From the NCBI GenBank assembly GCA_965662685.1, contig CBFIIQ010000011.1, forward strand, positions 13,572 through 77,571: a stretch of 64,000 nt of DNA, given 5' to 3'. A program made the position numbers and the translations under genes. This DNA is from Eutrophocola sp965662685. GTDB lineage: Bacteria; Pseudomonadota; Gammaproteobacteria; Pseudomonadales; Pseudohongiellaceae. Of the stretch, positions 1 through 9,236 are shown piece after piece (the first letter of the stretch is position 1; each line of letters opens with the position of its first letter). A model generated the notes under the pieces. The model made no database searches, had not been told where the DNA came from, and saw only the letters and a list, made by a program, of their open reading frames with translations.

Positions 1-374
1 GCGCTGCGGATATTGAGCATGCGGCATCAATTTTACGACAACAGGGTCATACCATTCTTTCTGCTTTTGATGGCAGTGAAGGCCTTGAATTGGCTGAGTC
101 AACTTTGCCGGATCTTATACTGATGGATCTGGTAATGCCGGAACTTAATGGTTTCCAGGCTACCAGGGAACTTGGCAGGAATGACGCTACGAAACATATT
201 CCTGTCATCATTATCAGTTGCAAGGATGAAGAATCAGACAAGGTATGGGCAATGAGGCAGGGCGCACGGGCCTATTTGCCTAAAGGTTTTAATGACGAGG
301 CCCTGCTTGGCGCAATCACTATGGTGATGGATGAAGATCGGGCAGGGTATTTACCGCAACAGGCTGCAGAATAA
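1..374 (+). CDS. pilH: PilH-like response regulator, 5' end outside the window
   Basis: Single-domain receiver protein of the type IV pilus Pil-Chp system. The reading frame is open from base 3, so the start and the first acidic residues of the receiver lie upstream. The visible part holds the phosphoacceptor block LILMDLVMPELNGFQ, the switch-region motif IPVIIIS and the conserved lysine in ARAYLPKG. The segment DKVWAMRQGARAYL resembles Pseudomonas PilH more than PilG. The stop codon shares one base with the pilI start (TAATG), so the two are translationally coupled. In characterised systems PilH acts as a phosphate sink or as a regulator of pilus retraction, downstream of the kinase ChpA encoded further along. 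PilH rather than PilG is an inference from sequence style and gene order. Confidence 0.85.
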   Translation, partial: AADIEHAASILRQQGHTILSAFDGSEGLELAESTLPDLILMDLVMPELNGFQATRELGRNDATKHIPVIIISCKDEESDKVWAMRQGARAYLPKGFNDEALLGAITMVMDEDRAGYLPQQAAE

Positions 375-961
375 TGTTAAGCCATAGCAACAGATTCAAG
401 TCACCCTTACAGCATCTACGACTATTGGAAGAACGGGTCAGACGTACCGGGGCAAGTCTGCCTCAAGATGCAAGTCAACTTAAGCGTTTTCACGGTATTA
501 AATGCCTGATCAACAAGGTTTCATGTGTTGTCGACATTTCAACGGTCGCAGAAGTAATTAAAGTCAGGTACGTAACGCCAATTCCCGGAGCTGTAGCATG
601 GATTGAGGGGGTAATGAATTTTCGTGGTGCTCTGGTGCCAGTTTACAACCTCCAGCAATTCCTCATTCAGGCAGAAGCTTCAGTTAGCAAGTTTGCGGCT
701 GCAGAGGGTCCTTTGCTTGTTTGTAAAGTAGACAAACAGTTAATTGCACTAAGAGTCAGTAAGGTTTCAGGTATGCAGAAATTTGATTTTGATGAATTTA
801 CGCCTGTAGCCCAACAGAACAGTAATCCACAGCAAATTGAATTCTATATTGATGCAAGCATCGCCAGTAATGGTAGTTGTTACCAGCGATTTGATGTCAC
901 CAGACTAATAGATGTACTGAATAGTTATGACCCTTGTAGGCAACCGGCCGCACTGGCGTAA
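374..961 (+). CDS. pilI: PilI, CheW-like chemosensory adaptor
   Basis: A 195-residue CheW-domain protein that should link the receptor PilJ to the kinase ChpA at the inner membrane. After about 45 N-terminal residues the CheW fold starts at GIKCLINKVSCVVDI. It contains the typical stretch TPIPGAVAWIEGVMNFRGALVPVYNL (residues about 70-95), where CheW proteins carry the receptor and kinase interface. It sits between pilH and pilJ as in Pseudomonas pilGHIJ. The start overlaps the pilH stop by one base, and pilJ follows after 32 bp. Length and order fit PilI. A generic CheW is the only realistic alternative. Confidence 0.88.
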   Translation: MLSHSNRFKSPLQHLRLLEERVRRTGASLPQDASQLKRFHGIKCLINKVSCVVDISTVAEVIKVRYVTPIPGAVAWIEGVMNFRGALVPVYNLQQFLIQAEASVSKFAAAEGPLLVCKVDKQLIALRVSKVSGMQKFDFDEFTPVAQQNSNPQQIEFYIDASIASNGSCYQRFDVTRLIDVLNSYDPCRQPAALA

Positions 962-993
962 ATATTTTTACCATCCATAAACAGGAGCAGGTA

Positions 994-3276
994 ATGGAAA
1001 ATTCCAGTTTATTAATAAAGAAAAGACGTCAGCCAAAAACGAAAGCTTTCATGGCTTTCTTTCTGGTTATTTTGCTATTGATTGTCATTAACCAGATGTT
1101 TATCAATCTTTCATCCAGGCAAGTGCAGTCCTGGAATCAACAAGTGACATCGCTAAGCCTGTTGTCCCAGGAAATTGGTAAAGATGCGCAGGCATTGGCT
1201 CAAGGCGATAGTACAATTTTTCCTGATCTTTACGATGACAGAATAAATTTCGCCTCAACTCTTGAACAGATTAATAAGGGGACGAGTGCTGACAGAACGA
1301 TTTCGGGTTTTATCAGTAATGCATTGTTAGGTGACAGGCAATCACTTGTAGAGCCAATCATTACACGCAATTTTTCAGAATTTCCAGATATCTGGTTGAA
1401 TACAGAGCAGGATATTGATCTTGTATTGGAAAACCAGAGGTTAATAAATGAAGTCAATACTCAGGCTGCTGTCATTCTGAATATCATGCCTGTTATACAG
1501 CGTGAATATGAGATGGTTACAGAAAGGATTGCTGCTCTCAATGTCTCTTCGGTGACTGTTGCCGTAGCCCAACGTCAATCATGGCTGGCAGAACGCATTG
1601 CATTTAATCTAGGGCGCATCATTGCCGGACAGGCGTCGGCAGATCAGTCTGCTCAGTTGTTGAGTGATATCAATCTGTTTGCTGACACCCACACTGCCTT
1701 TCAGACAGGTGACTCGCGTCTGGGGATTACTCAAATTAACGATGCTCAGGCTCTGGATGGCCTGATCAATGTGTCAGTGTTATTTGCCTCCATTGATGAG
1801 ACTGCCAGTATCATCCATAACGTAATTCCAGAAATTAATATCTATAGCGGGGCATTGGCGAATATTGTCAGCAATAGCGAACTATTACTCGGTCAGATTA
1901 AAGGCATTGGAGAATTATTAAGTAATCAGAATAGTCATCCTGTCGCCAGTCCCATCGTTGGCTATGTGCTGTTATTTCTCCTTTTACTGACTATTCTCGG
2001 CTATGGTCGCCAGGTTATCAGACAGTCCCGCGAAGCAGAGCAGATCAGTGCAGAAAAGAACTCAAAAAATAATGATGCTGTAGTGAAGCTGTTGAGTGAG
2101 ATATCCAGTCTTGGTGAAGGTGACCTTACGGTTAAGGCAACTGTAGGCAAGGATTTCACTGGTGCTATTGCAGATTCCATAAATTACGCTATTGAGCAAT
2201 TACGTGAACTGGTTTCAGCTATTACCAGCGTTACCATGGAAGTTACCAGCTCAACCGAAGACTCCATGCAAACAGTGGAGTCATTATCGGCAGCAACCCA
2301 GCAACAAACCAAAAGTATCTATTCTGTGCATGAATCCATGCGGGAAATAGGCAACGGTATTAATCAAGTGAATGAAAACGCACAAAAAACACTTGAAGTC
2401 GCAAAAAATTCCGTGCAAACGGCTGTTGGTGGCGCAGCTGTTGTGAAAGATACCATCAAGGGAATGGATAATATCAGAGAGCAGATTCAGGGCACTTCAA
2501 GGCGCATAAAGCGACTGGGTGAAAGCTCGCAGGAAATTGGTGGTTTTGTGTCGTTGATTAACGATATTGCAGAACATACCAATACCTTGTCATTAAATGC
2601 AGCGATCCAGGCAGCATCAGCGGGAGAAGCAGGCAAGGGATTTGCTGTCGTTGCCGATGAGGTACATGCGCTGGCGGAACGTTCTTCCGATGCCACACGT
2701 CAGATTGAAAGTCTGGTTAAAGTCATTCAGGGCGATATCAAGGAAGCGGTACAGTCAATGGAGGATACAACCGCTGAAGTCGTGTCAGGTACCAGACATG
2801 CGCAAAGTGCAGGCAAAGCGCTGGATGATATTCAGCGTGTGTCAAAAGAATTACAGGAACTGATCTACAGTATAAATGAAGCTTCCAGTAACCAAAGTAA
2901 GGCAGCTTCTGAAATTACCCAATCCATGGCTGTAATCCAGCAAATGACTGCCAATACCACCAGTGGTATGGAAGCTACCTCAAAATTTATGTCCAGCCTT
3001 GGAGGATTGTCAGCACGACTGGAGGATGCCGTATCGGGATTTAGCCTGGACAGAAGGAAAAATCCACGAGGTAAGGATAACTGGTCTGGCCTGGCTCATA
3101 AAAAAGTAACGCATGCNNNNNNNNNNNNNNNNNNNNNNNNNNNNNNNNNNNNNNNNNNNNNNNNNNNGGATGAAGCGCATGCTGAAAATATAGGTACAGA
3201 TGACTTTGTCGGAAATAAAAACAGCGCTTACAGGGATGGCGCAGATTTACCTAAGAAAACTGCCGTAAACGCTTGA
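994..3276 (+). CDS. pilJ: PilJ, methyl-accepting chemoreceptor of the pilus system
   Basis: A 760-residue inner-membrane chemoreceptor that passes surface or pilus signals to ChpA. Membrane segment 1 is near residues 19-39 and segment 2 near 319-340, enclosing a periplasmic PilJ-type sensor region of about 280 residues. A HAMP-like linker and a long signalling coiled coil follow. The conserved hairpin tip is at about residues 527-557 (NTLSLNAAIQAASAGEAGKG, then FAVVADEVHALAERS). The start is supported by AGGAG six bases upstream of the ATG at 994. A 51-base N run (3117-3167) lies in the C-terminal tail and keeps the frame. No CheR/PilK or CheB/ChpB adaptation gene follows. Confidence 0.92.
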   Translation: MENSSLLIKKRRQPKTKAFMAFFLVILLLIVINQMFINLSSRQVQSWNQQVTSLSLLSQEIGKDAQALAQGDSTIFPDLYDDRINFASTLEQINKGTSADRTISGFISNALLGDRQSLVEPIITRNFSEFPDIWLNTEQDIDLVLENQRLINEVNTQAAVILNIMPVIQREYEMVTERIAALNVSSVTVAVAQRQSWLAERIAFNLGRIIAGQASADQSAQLLSDINLFADTHTAFQTGDSRLGITQINDAQALDGLINVSVLFASIDETASIIHNVIPEINIYSGALANIVSNSELLLGQIKGIGELLSNQNSHPVASPIVGYVLLFLLLLTILGYGRQVIRQSREAEQISAEKNSKNNDAVVKLLSEISSLGEGDLTVKATVGKDFTGAIADSINYAIEQLRELVSAITSVTMEVTSSTEDSMQTVESLSAATQQQTKSIYSVHESMREIGNGINQVNENAQKTLEVAKNSVQTAVGGAAVVKDTIKGMDNIREQIQGTSRRIKRLGESSQEIGGFVSLINDIAEHTNTLSLNAAIQAASAGEAGKGFAVVADEVHALAERSSDATRQIESLVKVIQGDIKEAVQSMEDTTAEVVSGTRHAQSAGKALDDIQRVSKELQELIYSINEASSNQSKAASEITQSMAVIQQMTANTTSGMEATSKFMSSLGGLSARLEDAVSGFSLDRRKNPRGKDNWSGLAHKKVTHXXXXXXXXXXXXXXXXXXDEAHAENIGTDDFVGNKNSAYRDGADLPKKTAVNA
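3117..3167. other. Assembly gap (51 N) inside pilJ
   Basis: Run of 51 undetermined bases in the C-terminal tail of the pilJ frame. The frame is the same on both sides, so about 17 residues are unknown. Confidence 0.99.
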
Positions 3277-3314
3277 AGTGATTATCCAGGGATTGAACCC
3301 AACAGGTATATGTA

Positions 3315-6300
3315 ATGAATAAATGGCAAAGTTCCAGAGCCCTTAAGCGAGTGATCGTTGAAATTCAAACCTTGAGTGAGGTGCTGTCTTCGGCACTGGA
3401 AACTGTTATTTCAACTCCAGCAGATGAGGAGAAACCGATTCAGGATCTGCGCGGACCAGTGGCTGACTTTGCCTGTATACCGGGAATGCTGCAACTACTT
3501 GATTTGCCTAATCTGTCGTTATTGGCAAATGAAATATCCGTTTCCATAAAAGAATTATTGCTGGAAAAAAAGCAACTGCCTGGATGGAAAGTAAATCCAA
3601 GACTTGAAGCTGCCTACTTAGGTCTGTGCAGCATTTCTTCGATGCTTGAAGTTAGCCTTGATAATAATGTTGATAATTTTGAGCAGGTCGGTCTTTTGCT
3701 GAACCGGATTAGAAATTCACGCAACGTTGCACAGTTATTTAATTCTTCGGTACTACTTGAAAAGCAGGATATAAATTACCGCAAAGTATTTGAGGAAAAA
3801 CCACAACTACTTCAGGACTTGATGGAAAAACAGCTAATGTTCTACAACAAGGCCTGCAAAATTCTTCTAAAAAGCCCTGACGACAAAAAAGCGCTCGAGG
3901 TTGTCATAAAGGTTGTCAATAATCTGAGCCTGATACTGCGTGATTACAGAGCTGGAACACGCTGGGCTCTGTCCAGTGCTTTGCTGGCGGCACTACCAGA
4001 GGAGAATCTCGATCAGACAATGTTTCGGATATTGGCAGGGTTTTCCTGGTCTCTGCAGTTTTCCAAAAAAGAAAGTGTGACGTTGCAGCATGATGAAATG
4101 TCGGGAGTACTTGATAAAGATCTGGAAAACAGTGTGCTTAATGAGATATCGGTACTCACTGAGATAAAAAATGAGCAAGCACCGGAAATTTCGTTTATCA
4201 GGCAGTGGCTACGTTTGTCAGGTAATGCGCCAAGTCATATCGATAATGATGTAATTTTCAACAAGGCAGGGTCGAATGAAGATGCAGCTCGAGTTGGCTA
4301 TTACGCCAGGGAAGCGAGAAATAAAACTATAGATATTCTGCGTGAGAAAATAATTATCTTGCTGGATTCTATTGATGAAATTGCAGATGACGTGGACCGC
4401 AGTGGCGCACCAATTGAGGAAATACAGGCAGAAATTACCCGGCTAGGGGAGGTTATACATTTTATTGGTCTGACAACACTGGCAGGAACAATTTCAAATG
4501 ATCTGGCTACAGCATCACCTCAAAAAGATCGTGACTTGTTGTTTTCTATTGCCAGGATACTGGTTGCCAGTGCCGCGGAACTGACTGCTTTTCAGGATAA
4601 CTATGCGCTCAACCTGTTGCTGGTAGTAAAAGAAGAAGGAAATAACCCGCGCATGAGTTCTGCCCGTTTACATGCCTTGCAGGGAGTTACTGCCTGTATA
4701 AAAACTGTGATAACTAATCTGGATTTTATTGCAGAAAATAAACCACAGGTCCCTGAGGAAACCCGATCAATACTTGGGGAATTATCACGCGTCTTGCAGT
4801 TATTAAACCTGCCTGAGCAGTCACAACAATTTCAAATTGCGCAGAAATATATTGCTGATTTGGCAATGCATACCTCATTTGATACGAACACTCCTGGATT
4901 CCAGCATGTATGCCAGTTAATGATAAATTCTCTTTGGTATTTTGAAAATCTGATATCAGGTAGAGAGAATGATTCTGCTGTCTTTCGTGAAAAAAGTGCC
5001 GATTTTACCGCCCGGTTGCTGGCTGATATTTCACTGCGTAAAACGGAGCCCGAAGAAAACCCTGATTTACCTGCAATAGATAGCGCCGGTATCAAACCGG
5101 TAGACATTGAGCAACTTTCGCCAGGGCATAATATTCACCCGGAAGCATCAGATGCATCCGGTAAACCACAAAATACAGGGATGGAGATTGATGAGGACCA
5201 TAAGCAAAGGATGGTCTTTAGTAGTGAGTTTGATGAAATATTATTTTCGCTTCGTGAAGAATTAAGTGATCTGCAGAGTGTGGGCCAGCAGACTGGCAGA
5301 GTTAGAAATTGCTGCAGACTGTTTCACACACTGGGTGGAAGTGGTCGTTCAATTGCGCAGGACATTGCCGAGGTTTCCGTTGCCATGGAAACACTTTTCA
5401 ATAGTCTTTCTGCAAAGCCGCAGGGAATTACTGATGAAATCATGGGGTTTACGGAAGAAGTGCTTGATGTGCTTGCATTACTTCGCGACGGCATCCTCGA
5501 TCCGGAGAATGACAATGCTTTCAAAGCAGGTTCCTTTAAGGCCAGTATCAATAATATATGTATACAGGCCATGGCCTATGAAAAAGCGCTGGTCGAAGAT
5601 AGCTCATCAAACGAAACCGGCGGGGCTTATCCGGGCATCACCCAGACCAAAACAGCATTACAAAAATATTTTCAATCTGAAGACCCATTACTAACTGGTT
5701 TCCTTCAGGAAGCCAGGGAATTGTATGCACGTATTAAGGAAGGGATAGACACGCTGGAGAAAAATAGCAAAAGTAGCGTAACACTGGAACAGATCAGTAA
5801 AGCACTGTATCTCTTCCAGGGCGCAGCTGAAATGGCAGATTGCATAGCAATAAGCAGTGTTATTCAAGCGATACTGGCGTCTGTTGAAAAACTATCGCCA
5901 GAGATAGTGGAAGAACATGGAGTGGATCAGGCCTTTATAACTATTATGAATATTAGTGTGGACTGGTTGGGCAATACCATGTCGAAACTGGAAAATCACG
6001 GGTCCGTGGATGACAGTGAAGCAATTGTCCAGGAATTAAATAAATACGCTCATAAAATTCCAGCAGCTGATAGTAAAAATGAACAAGCCTCAACACTAGC
6101 TGATGCAATAGGCAGTATTACCCCTGAACAGTTGTTGTTTCTTCCGGCACCAGTATTATTGCCAACAAAGTCAGCACTGGAAAAAATGGATTCCGCAAAA
6201 TCATCAACAGAAATTGCACAACCTGAAGATCTGATAACACAACAGTTACCGTCGCAGGCAATAGAAAGTCCGGTCGATCAGGAGTTACTGGCGGTGTTTC

Positions 6301-8726
6301 TGGATGAAATCACGGAACTGTTACAGGATCTGGATGACCTTTATCTGCACTGGCAGAAGCAGCCCGAAGACAAAACCACACTGGAAAAATATTTACGCAT
6401 ACTTCACACCCTTAAGGGCAGCTCGGCACTTGCCCAGGATGATGCTTTAAGTCATGCCGCTCATGTATATGAATCATTTGTGATAAGTGCCAGCAAAGGC
6501 AGTGGCTTTGATAAAGATTTTTTTACAAGCTGTGATATCCATCTGCATGGGCTACATAAGATTTGTGGTTTGTACAGCAAGGACAGCAATGGCTATATAA
6601 CAAGAAATGCTGAAGATGATGAATTACCGCCTGTATTGGAAGACACGTTAGCGTCCCGGTTGGAAGTTCACCCGCCTGCTAATTCTGAGAGTTTCACTGG
6701 TGGTGATGAAGACTTTGATGAGATGGACTCGGTGAAAATCTCTGGAACAACAGAAGATGAAAAGAGTAATTCGCAGAAACTGGTAAAAAATTCGCAACAA
6801 AGTCTTGAAGGGAACAAGGAGGCAGAATTATACAAAGCTTCCAATCGTCCCAAATCCGAAGCTGAAGCAATAAATCCCTTGCCAGCCGCTGAAGAGCAGG
6901 TACGTGTTTCAAGCCAGTTACTAAGTTATTTGCTTAATGATGCAGATGAGATCAATTTTTCCAGGAACCGGCTGGAAAAAAGTTTTCATGATGTTGGCAA
7001 CCTCCTGATCGAAATGGACGAAACTCTTATTCGTCTCAATTCCTTTGTTAAAAGAGTCGATGAAAGTGCCTGTCAAAGTCCAGCTGGCAGAGAGCAGAAT
7101 GATAATCACATCAAGTCAGCTGCGGAAACTGACGGGTTTGATGTTCTGGAAATGGATCGTTATACAGAACTACAGGAACTGTCACTGTCACTCACAGAAG
7201 ATTATGAGGATTTACAGGACATCAGGCGCAATCTTTCCAGTCGTCTGAAGGAAATTGATCAGGCTCTAATGGGGCAGCAGCGACTCACCAATAGTTTGCA
7301 GGACGGTTTGATTTCATCACAAATGGTNNNNNNNNNNNNNNNTGTGCCGCGCTTGCGTCGACTTGTCAGGCAGACTGGCAGGGAGCTCAACAAAGATATC
7401 CAGATCGAAGTCCATAATCAGCAGGGTAATCTGGACAAAAATATCCTGCAGGCCGTTATTACCCCCTTTGAACATATTCTGCGTAATGCCATTGATCATG
7501 GTATCGAACCGGCACAGGAACGTGTAAAGGCCGGAAAGGATGCGCAGGCAACCATCTCCCTTGAGGTGCTAAGGCAAGGCGCAAGCATTAGTGTTGTCAT
7601 CAAGGATGATGGGCGCGGTATCGATGTTGAGAAGGTCAAGAGTCGTGCCGTGGACAGCGGGCTGCTTGAGGCAGGTGCCATTATCAGTGATGAAGAAGTA
7701 ATGCAGCTAATATTTCAACCAGGCTTTTCCACGGCAGAGCAGCTATCCACCATCTCTGGCAGGGGGGTTGGGCTGGATGTCGTGAAGAACCAGATTAATC
7801 AGGTCGGAGGCTCGGTTGAGGTCGTCAGTAATGCAGGAAAAGNNNNNNNNNNNNNNNNNNNNNNNNNNNNNNNNNNNNNNNNNNNNNNNNNNNNNNNNNN
7901 NNNNNNNNNNNNNNNNNNNNNNNNNNNNNNNNNNNNNNNNNNNNNNNNNNNNNNNNNNNNNNNNNNNNNNNNNNNNNNNNNNNNNNNNNNNNNNNNNNNN
8001 NNNNNNNNNNNNNNNNNNNNNNNNNNNNNNNNNNNNNNNNNNNNNNNNNNNNNNNNNNNNNNNNNNNNNNNNNNNNNNNNNNNNNNNNNNNNNNNNNNNN
8101 NNNNNNNNNNNNNNNNNNNNNNNNNNNNNNNNNNNNNNNNNNNNNNNNNNNNNNNNNNNNNNNNNNNNNNNNNNNACCTGGTAGTGAAATCCTTTGGTAA
8201 ACAATTTACCACCATGGCAGGAATCAGTGGCGGCGTGATTATGCCTGATGGCAATGTAGCTATCGTGCTGGACCTGGCTTCACTGGTAAACCTGCATCAT
8301 GACAATAAGAAAACTGCGTCAGGCTCAGTGTTTTTGCAAGCAGGTCCAAGGCGCTCAGGCGCAAAAAGTAAGAAAATCATGGTGGTAGATGATTCCATAA
8401 CTGTGAGAAAAGTCACCACTGGTATTCTTGAGCGAAACGGCATGGATGTTATCAGTGCCAAAAATGGTCTGGAAGCCGTCGAATTACTGGACACTTATTT
8501 ACCCGATGTGATTTTGCTGGATATAGAAATGCCAAAGATGGATGGTTTTGAAGTGGCTGCTTATATCCGTAAGCAGGGATCACCAATCAGGGATATCCCC
8601 ATCATCATGATTACCTCCCGTATTGGTGAAAAGCATCGTAATCGGGCAGGAGAACTTGGTGTAAATGAATATCTTTGCAAGCCGTTTCAGGAAAAAAATC
8701 TTATTAAAACGATTCAGAATTTTTAG
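3315..8726 (+). CDS. chpA: ChpA, hybrid chemosensory histidine kinase with HPt and receiver domains
   Basis: CheA-type kinase controlling type IV pili, 1803 codons including two gaps; Pseudomonas ChpA is larger. The N-terminal half holds HPt-like helical modules. Only two have the canonical phosphorylatable histidine: LFHTLGGSGRSIA (His671) and LHTLKGSSALAQ (His1031). At least one further module is degenerate (YLFQGAAEMAD). The ATPase domain shows the N box HILRNAIDHGIE, the G1 box DDGRGID (residues 1431-1437) and the G2 box GRGVGLDVV. The CheW-like domain is mostly lost in gap 7843-8175. The C-terminal receiver (about 1680-1803) has VVDDS and phosphoacceptor Asp1736 in LLDIEMPKMDG. It lies between pilJ and chpC in one operon. 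Confidence 0.93.
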   Translation: MNKWQSSRALKRVIVEIQTLSEVLSSALETVISTPADEEKPIQDLRGPVADFACIPGMLQLLDLPNLSLLANEISVSIKELLLEKKQLPGWKVNPRLEAAYLGLCSISSMLEVSLDNNVDNFEQVGLLLNRIRNSRNVAQLFNSSVLLEKQDINYRKVFEEKPQLLQDLMEKQLMFYNKACKILLKSPDDKKALEVVIKVVNNLSLILRDYRAGTRWALSSALLAALPEENLDQTMFRILAGFSWSLQFSKKESVTLQHDEMSGVLDKDLENSVLNEISVLTEIKNEQAPEISFIRQWLRLSGNAPSHIDNDVIFNKAGSNEDAARVGYYAREARNKTIDILREKIIILLDSIDEIADDVDRSGAPIEEIQAEITRLGEVIHFIGLTTLAGTISNDLATASPQKDRDLLFSIARILVASAAELTAFQDNYALNLLLVVKEEGNNPRMSSARLHALQGVTACIKTVITNLDFIAENKPQVPEETRSILGELSRVLQLLNLPEQSQQFQIAQKYIADLAMHTSFDTNTPGFQHVCQLMINSLWYFENLISGRENDSAVFREKSADFTARLLADISLRKTEPEENPDLPAIDSAGIKPVDIEQLSPGHNIHPEASDASGKPQNTGMEIDEDHKQRMVFSSEFDEILFSLREELSDLQSVGQQTGRVRNCCRLFHTLGGSGRSIAQDIAEVSVAMETLFNSLSAKPQGITDEIMGFTEEVLDVLALLRDGILDPENDNAFKAGSFKASINNICIQAMAYEKALVEDSSSNETGGAYPGITQTKTALQKYFQSEDPLLTGFLQEARELYARIKEGIDTLEKNSKSSVTLEQISKALYLFQGAAEMADCIAISSVIQAILASVEKLSPEIVEEHGVDQAFITIMNISVDWLGNTMSKLENHGSVDDSEAIVQELNKYAHKIPAADSKNEQASTLADAIGSITPEQLLFLPAPVLLPTKSALEKMDSAKSSTEIAQPEDLITQQLPSQAIESPVDQELLAVFLDEITELLQDLDDLYLHWQKQPEDKTTLEKYLRILHTLKGSSALAQDDALSHAAHVYESFVISASKGSGFDKDFFTSCDIHLHGLHKICGLYSKDSNGYITRNAEDDELPPVLEDTLASRLEVHPPANSESFTGGDEDFDEMDSVKISGTTEDEKSNSQKLVKNSQQSLEGNKEAELYKASNRPKSEAEAINPLPAAEEQVRVSSQLLSYLLNDADEINFSRNRLEKSFHDVGNLLIEMDETLIRLNSFVKRVDESACQSPAGREQNDNHIKSAAETDGFDVLEMDRYTELQELSLSLTEDYEDLQDIRRNLSSRLKEIDQALMGQQRLTNSLQDGLISSQMXXXXXXVPRLRRLVRQTGRELNKDIQIEVHNQQGNLDKNILQAVITPFEHILRNAIDHGIEPAQERVKAGKDAQATISLEVLRQGASISVVIKDDGRGIDVEKVKSRAVDSGLLEAGAIISDEEVMQLIFQPGFSTAEQLSTISGRGVGLDVVKNQINQVGGSVEVVSNAGKXXXXXXXXXXXXXXXXXXXXXXXXXXXXXXXXXXXXXXXXXXXXXXXXXXXXXXXXXXXXXXXXXXXXXXXXXXXXXXXXXXXXXXXXXXXXXXXXXXXXXXXXXXXXXXXXLVVKSFGKQFTTMAGISGGVIMPDGNVAIVLDLASLVNLHHDNKKTASGSVFLQAGPRRSGAKSKKIMVVDDSITVRKVTTGILERNGMDVISAKNGLEAVELLDTYLPDVILLDIEMPKMDGFEVAAYIRKQGSPIRDIPIIMITSRIGEKHRNRAGELGVNEYLCKPFQEKNLIKTIQNF
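7328..7342. other. Assembly gap (15 N) inside chpA
   Basis: Fifteen undetermined bases just before the kinase catalytic region. The frame is preserved, so five residues are unknown. Confidence 0.99.
7843..8175. other. Assembly gap (333 N) inside chpA
   Basis: Undetermined stretch of 111 codons directly after the kinase G2 box. It hides the end of the ATPase domain and most of the CheW-like domain. The frame is the same on both sides. Confidence 0.99.
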
Positions 8727-8775
8727 TGGATATTGCAGACCATACCTAAACCTGACAAATGAAATTTAAGAAAAA

Positions 8776-9234
8776 ATGACTATGGAAAAACATCAAGCTG
8801 CCAGCTGCATGATACTCAAAACCAATGAGCAGCAATGGCTGGTACCCAGAAATATTGTTGCCGAAGTGATCAAGTACAGTTTTATTAATACTTCGGAAGA
8901 TAAGGACAGTGGAATGAGCTTCATTGAATGGCGTGGTTGCCGCTTGCCTCATATCACACTGTTCAAACCCGGGCAGTGTGTAAAGCCGGAAGCATCAGAA
9001 GAGAACAGGGTTGTCATTGTCTATGGCTTGCAAAATCCGGGGATCCTGCCCTATTACAGTTTTCAGATCAGTAAAAGTCCACAGCTTCTGCAAGTGGGTG
9101 ATAACGACTTGACGCAAATTAAAACACAGAGCCTGCACCCGGGAGAATTAATGCAGGTTGAGGTTGATGGTATAAAGGCCATCATTCCTCAGGTTGATTA
9201 TTTTGAAAATTCCATTCTTAAACGGATTCACTAG
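8776..9234 (+). CDS. chpC: ChpC-like CheW-domain adaptor
   Basis: A 152-residue protein of CheW-like size lying directly after chpA, where Pseudomonas has chpB and chpC. It starts with a compact beta fold (SCMILKTNEQQWLVPRNIVA). It continues with WRGCRLPHITLFKPG, which matches the CheW position where the receptor and kinase surface lies. It should be an auxiliary coupling protein for PilJ-ChpA. Two in-frame ATG codons (8776 and 8782) are possible starts. The downstream ATPase starts two bases after its stop, so the genes are co-translated. CheW sequence similarity is weak by eye and the assignment leans on context. Confidence 0.75.
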   Translation: MTMEKHQAASCMILKTNEQQWLVPRNIVAEVIKYSFINTSEDKDSGMSFIEWRGCRLPHITLFKPGQCVKPEASEENRVVIVYGLQNPGILPYYSFQISKSPQLLQVGDNDLTQIKTQSLHPGELMQVEVDGIKAIIPQVDYFENSILKRIH

Positions 9235-9236
9235 TT

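Noticed and set aside
5266..5694. 142-codon plus-strand frame inside chpA
   Set aside because: Out-of-frame shadow of chpA, whose own frame carries an HPt motif here.
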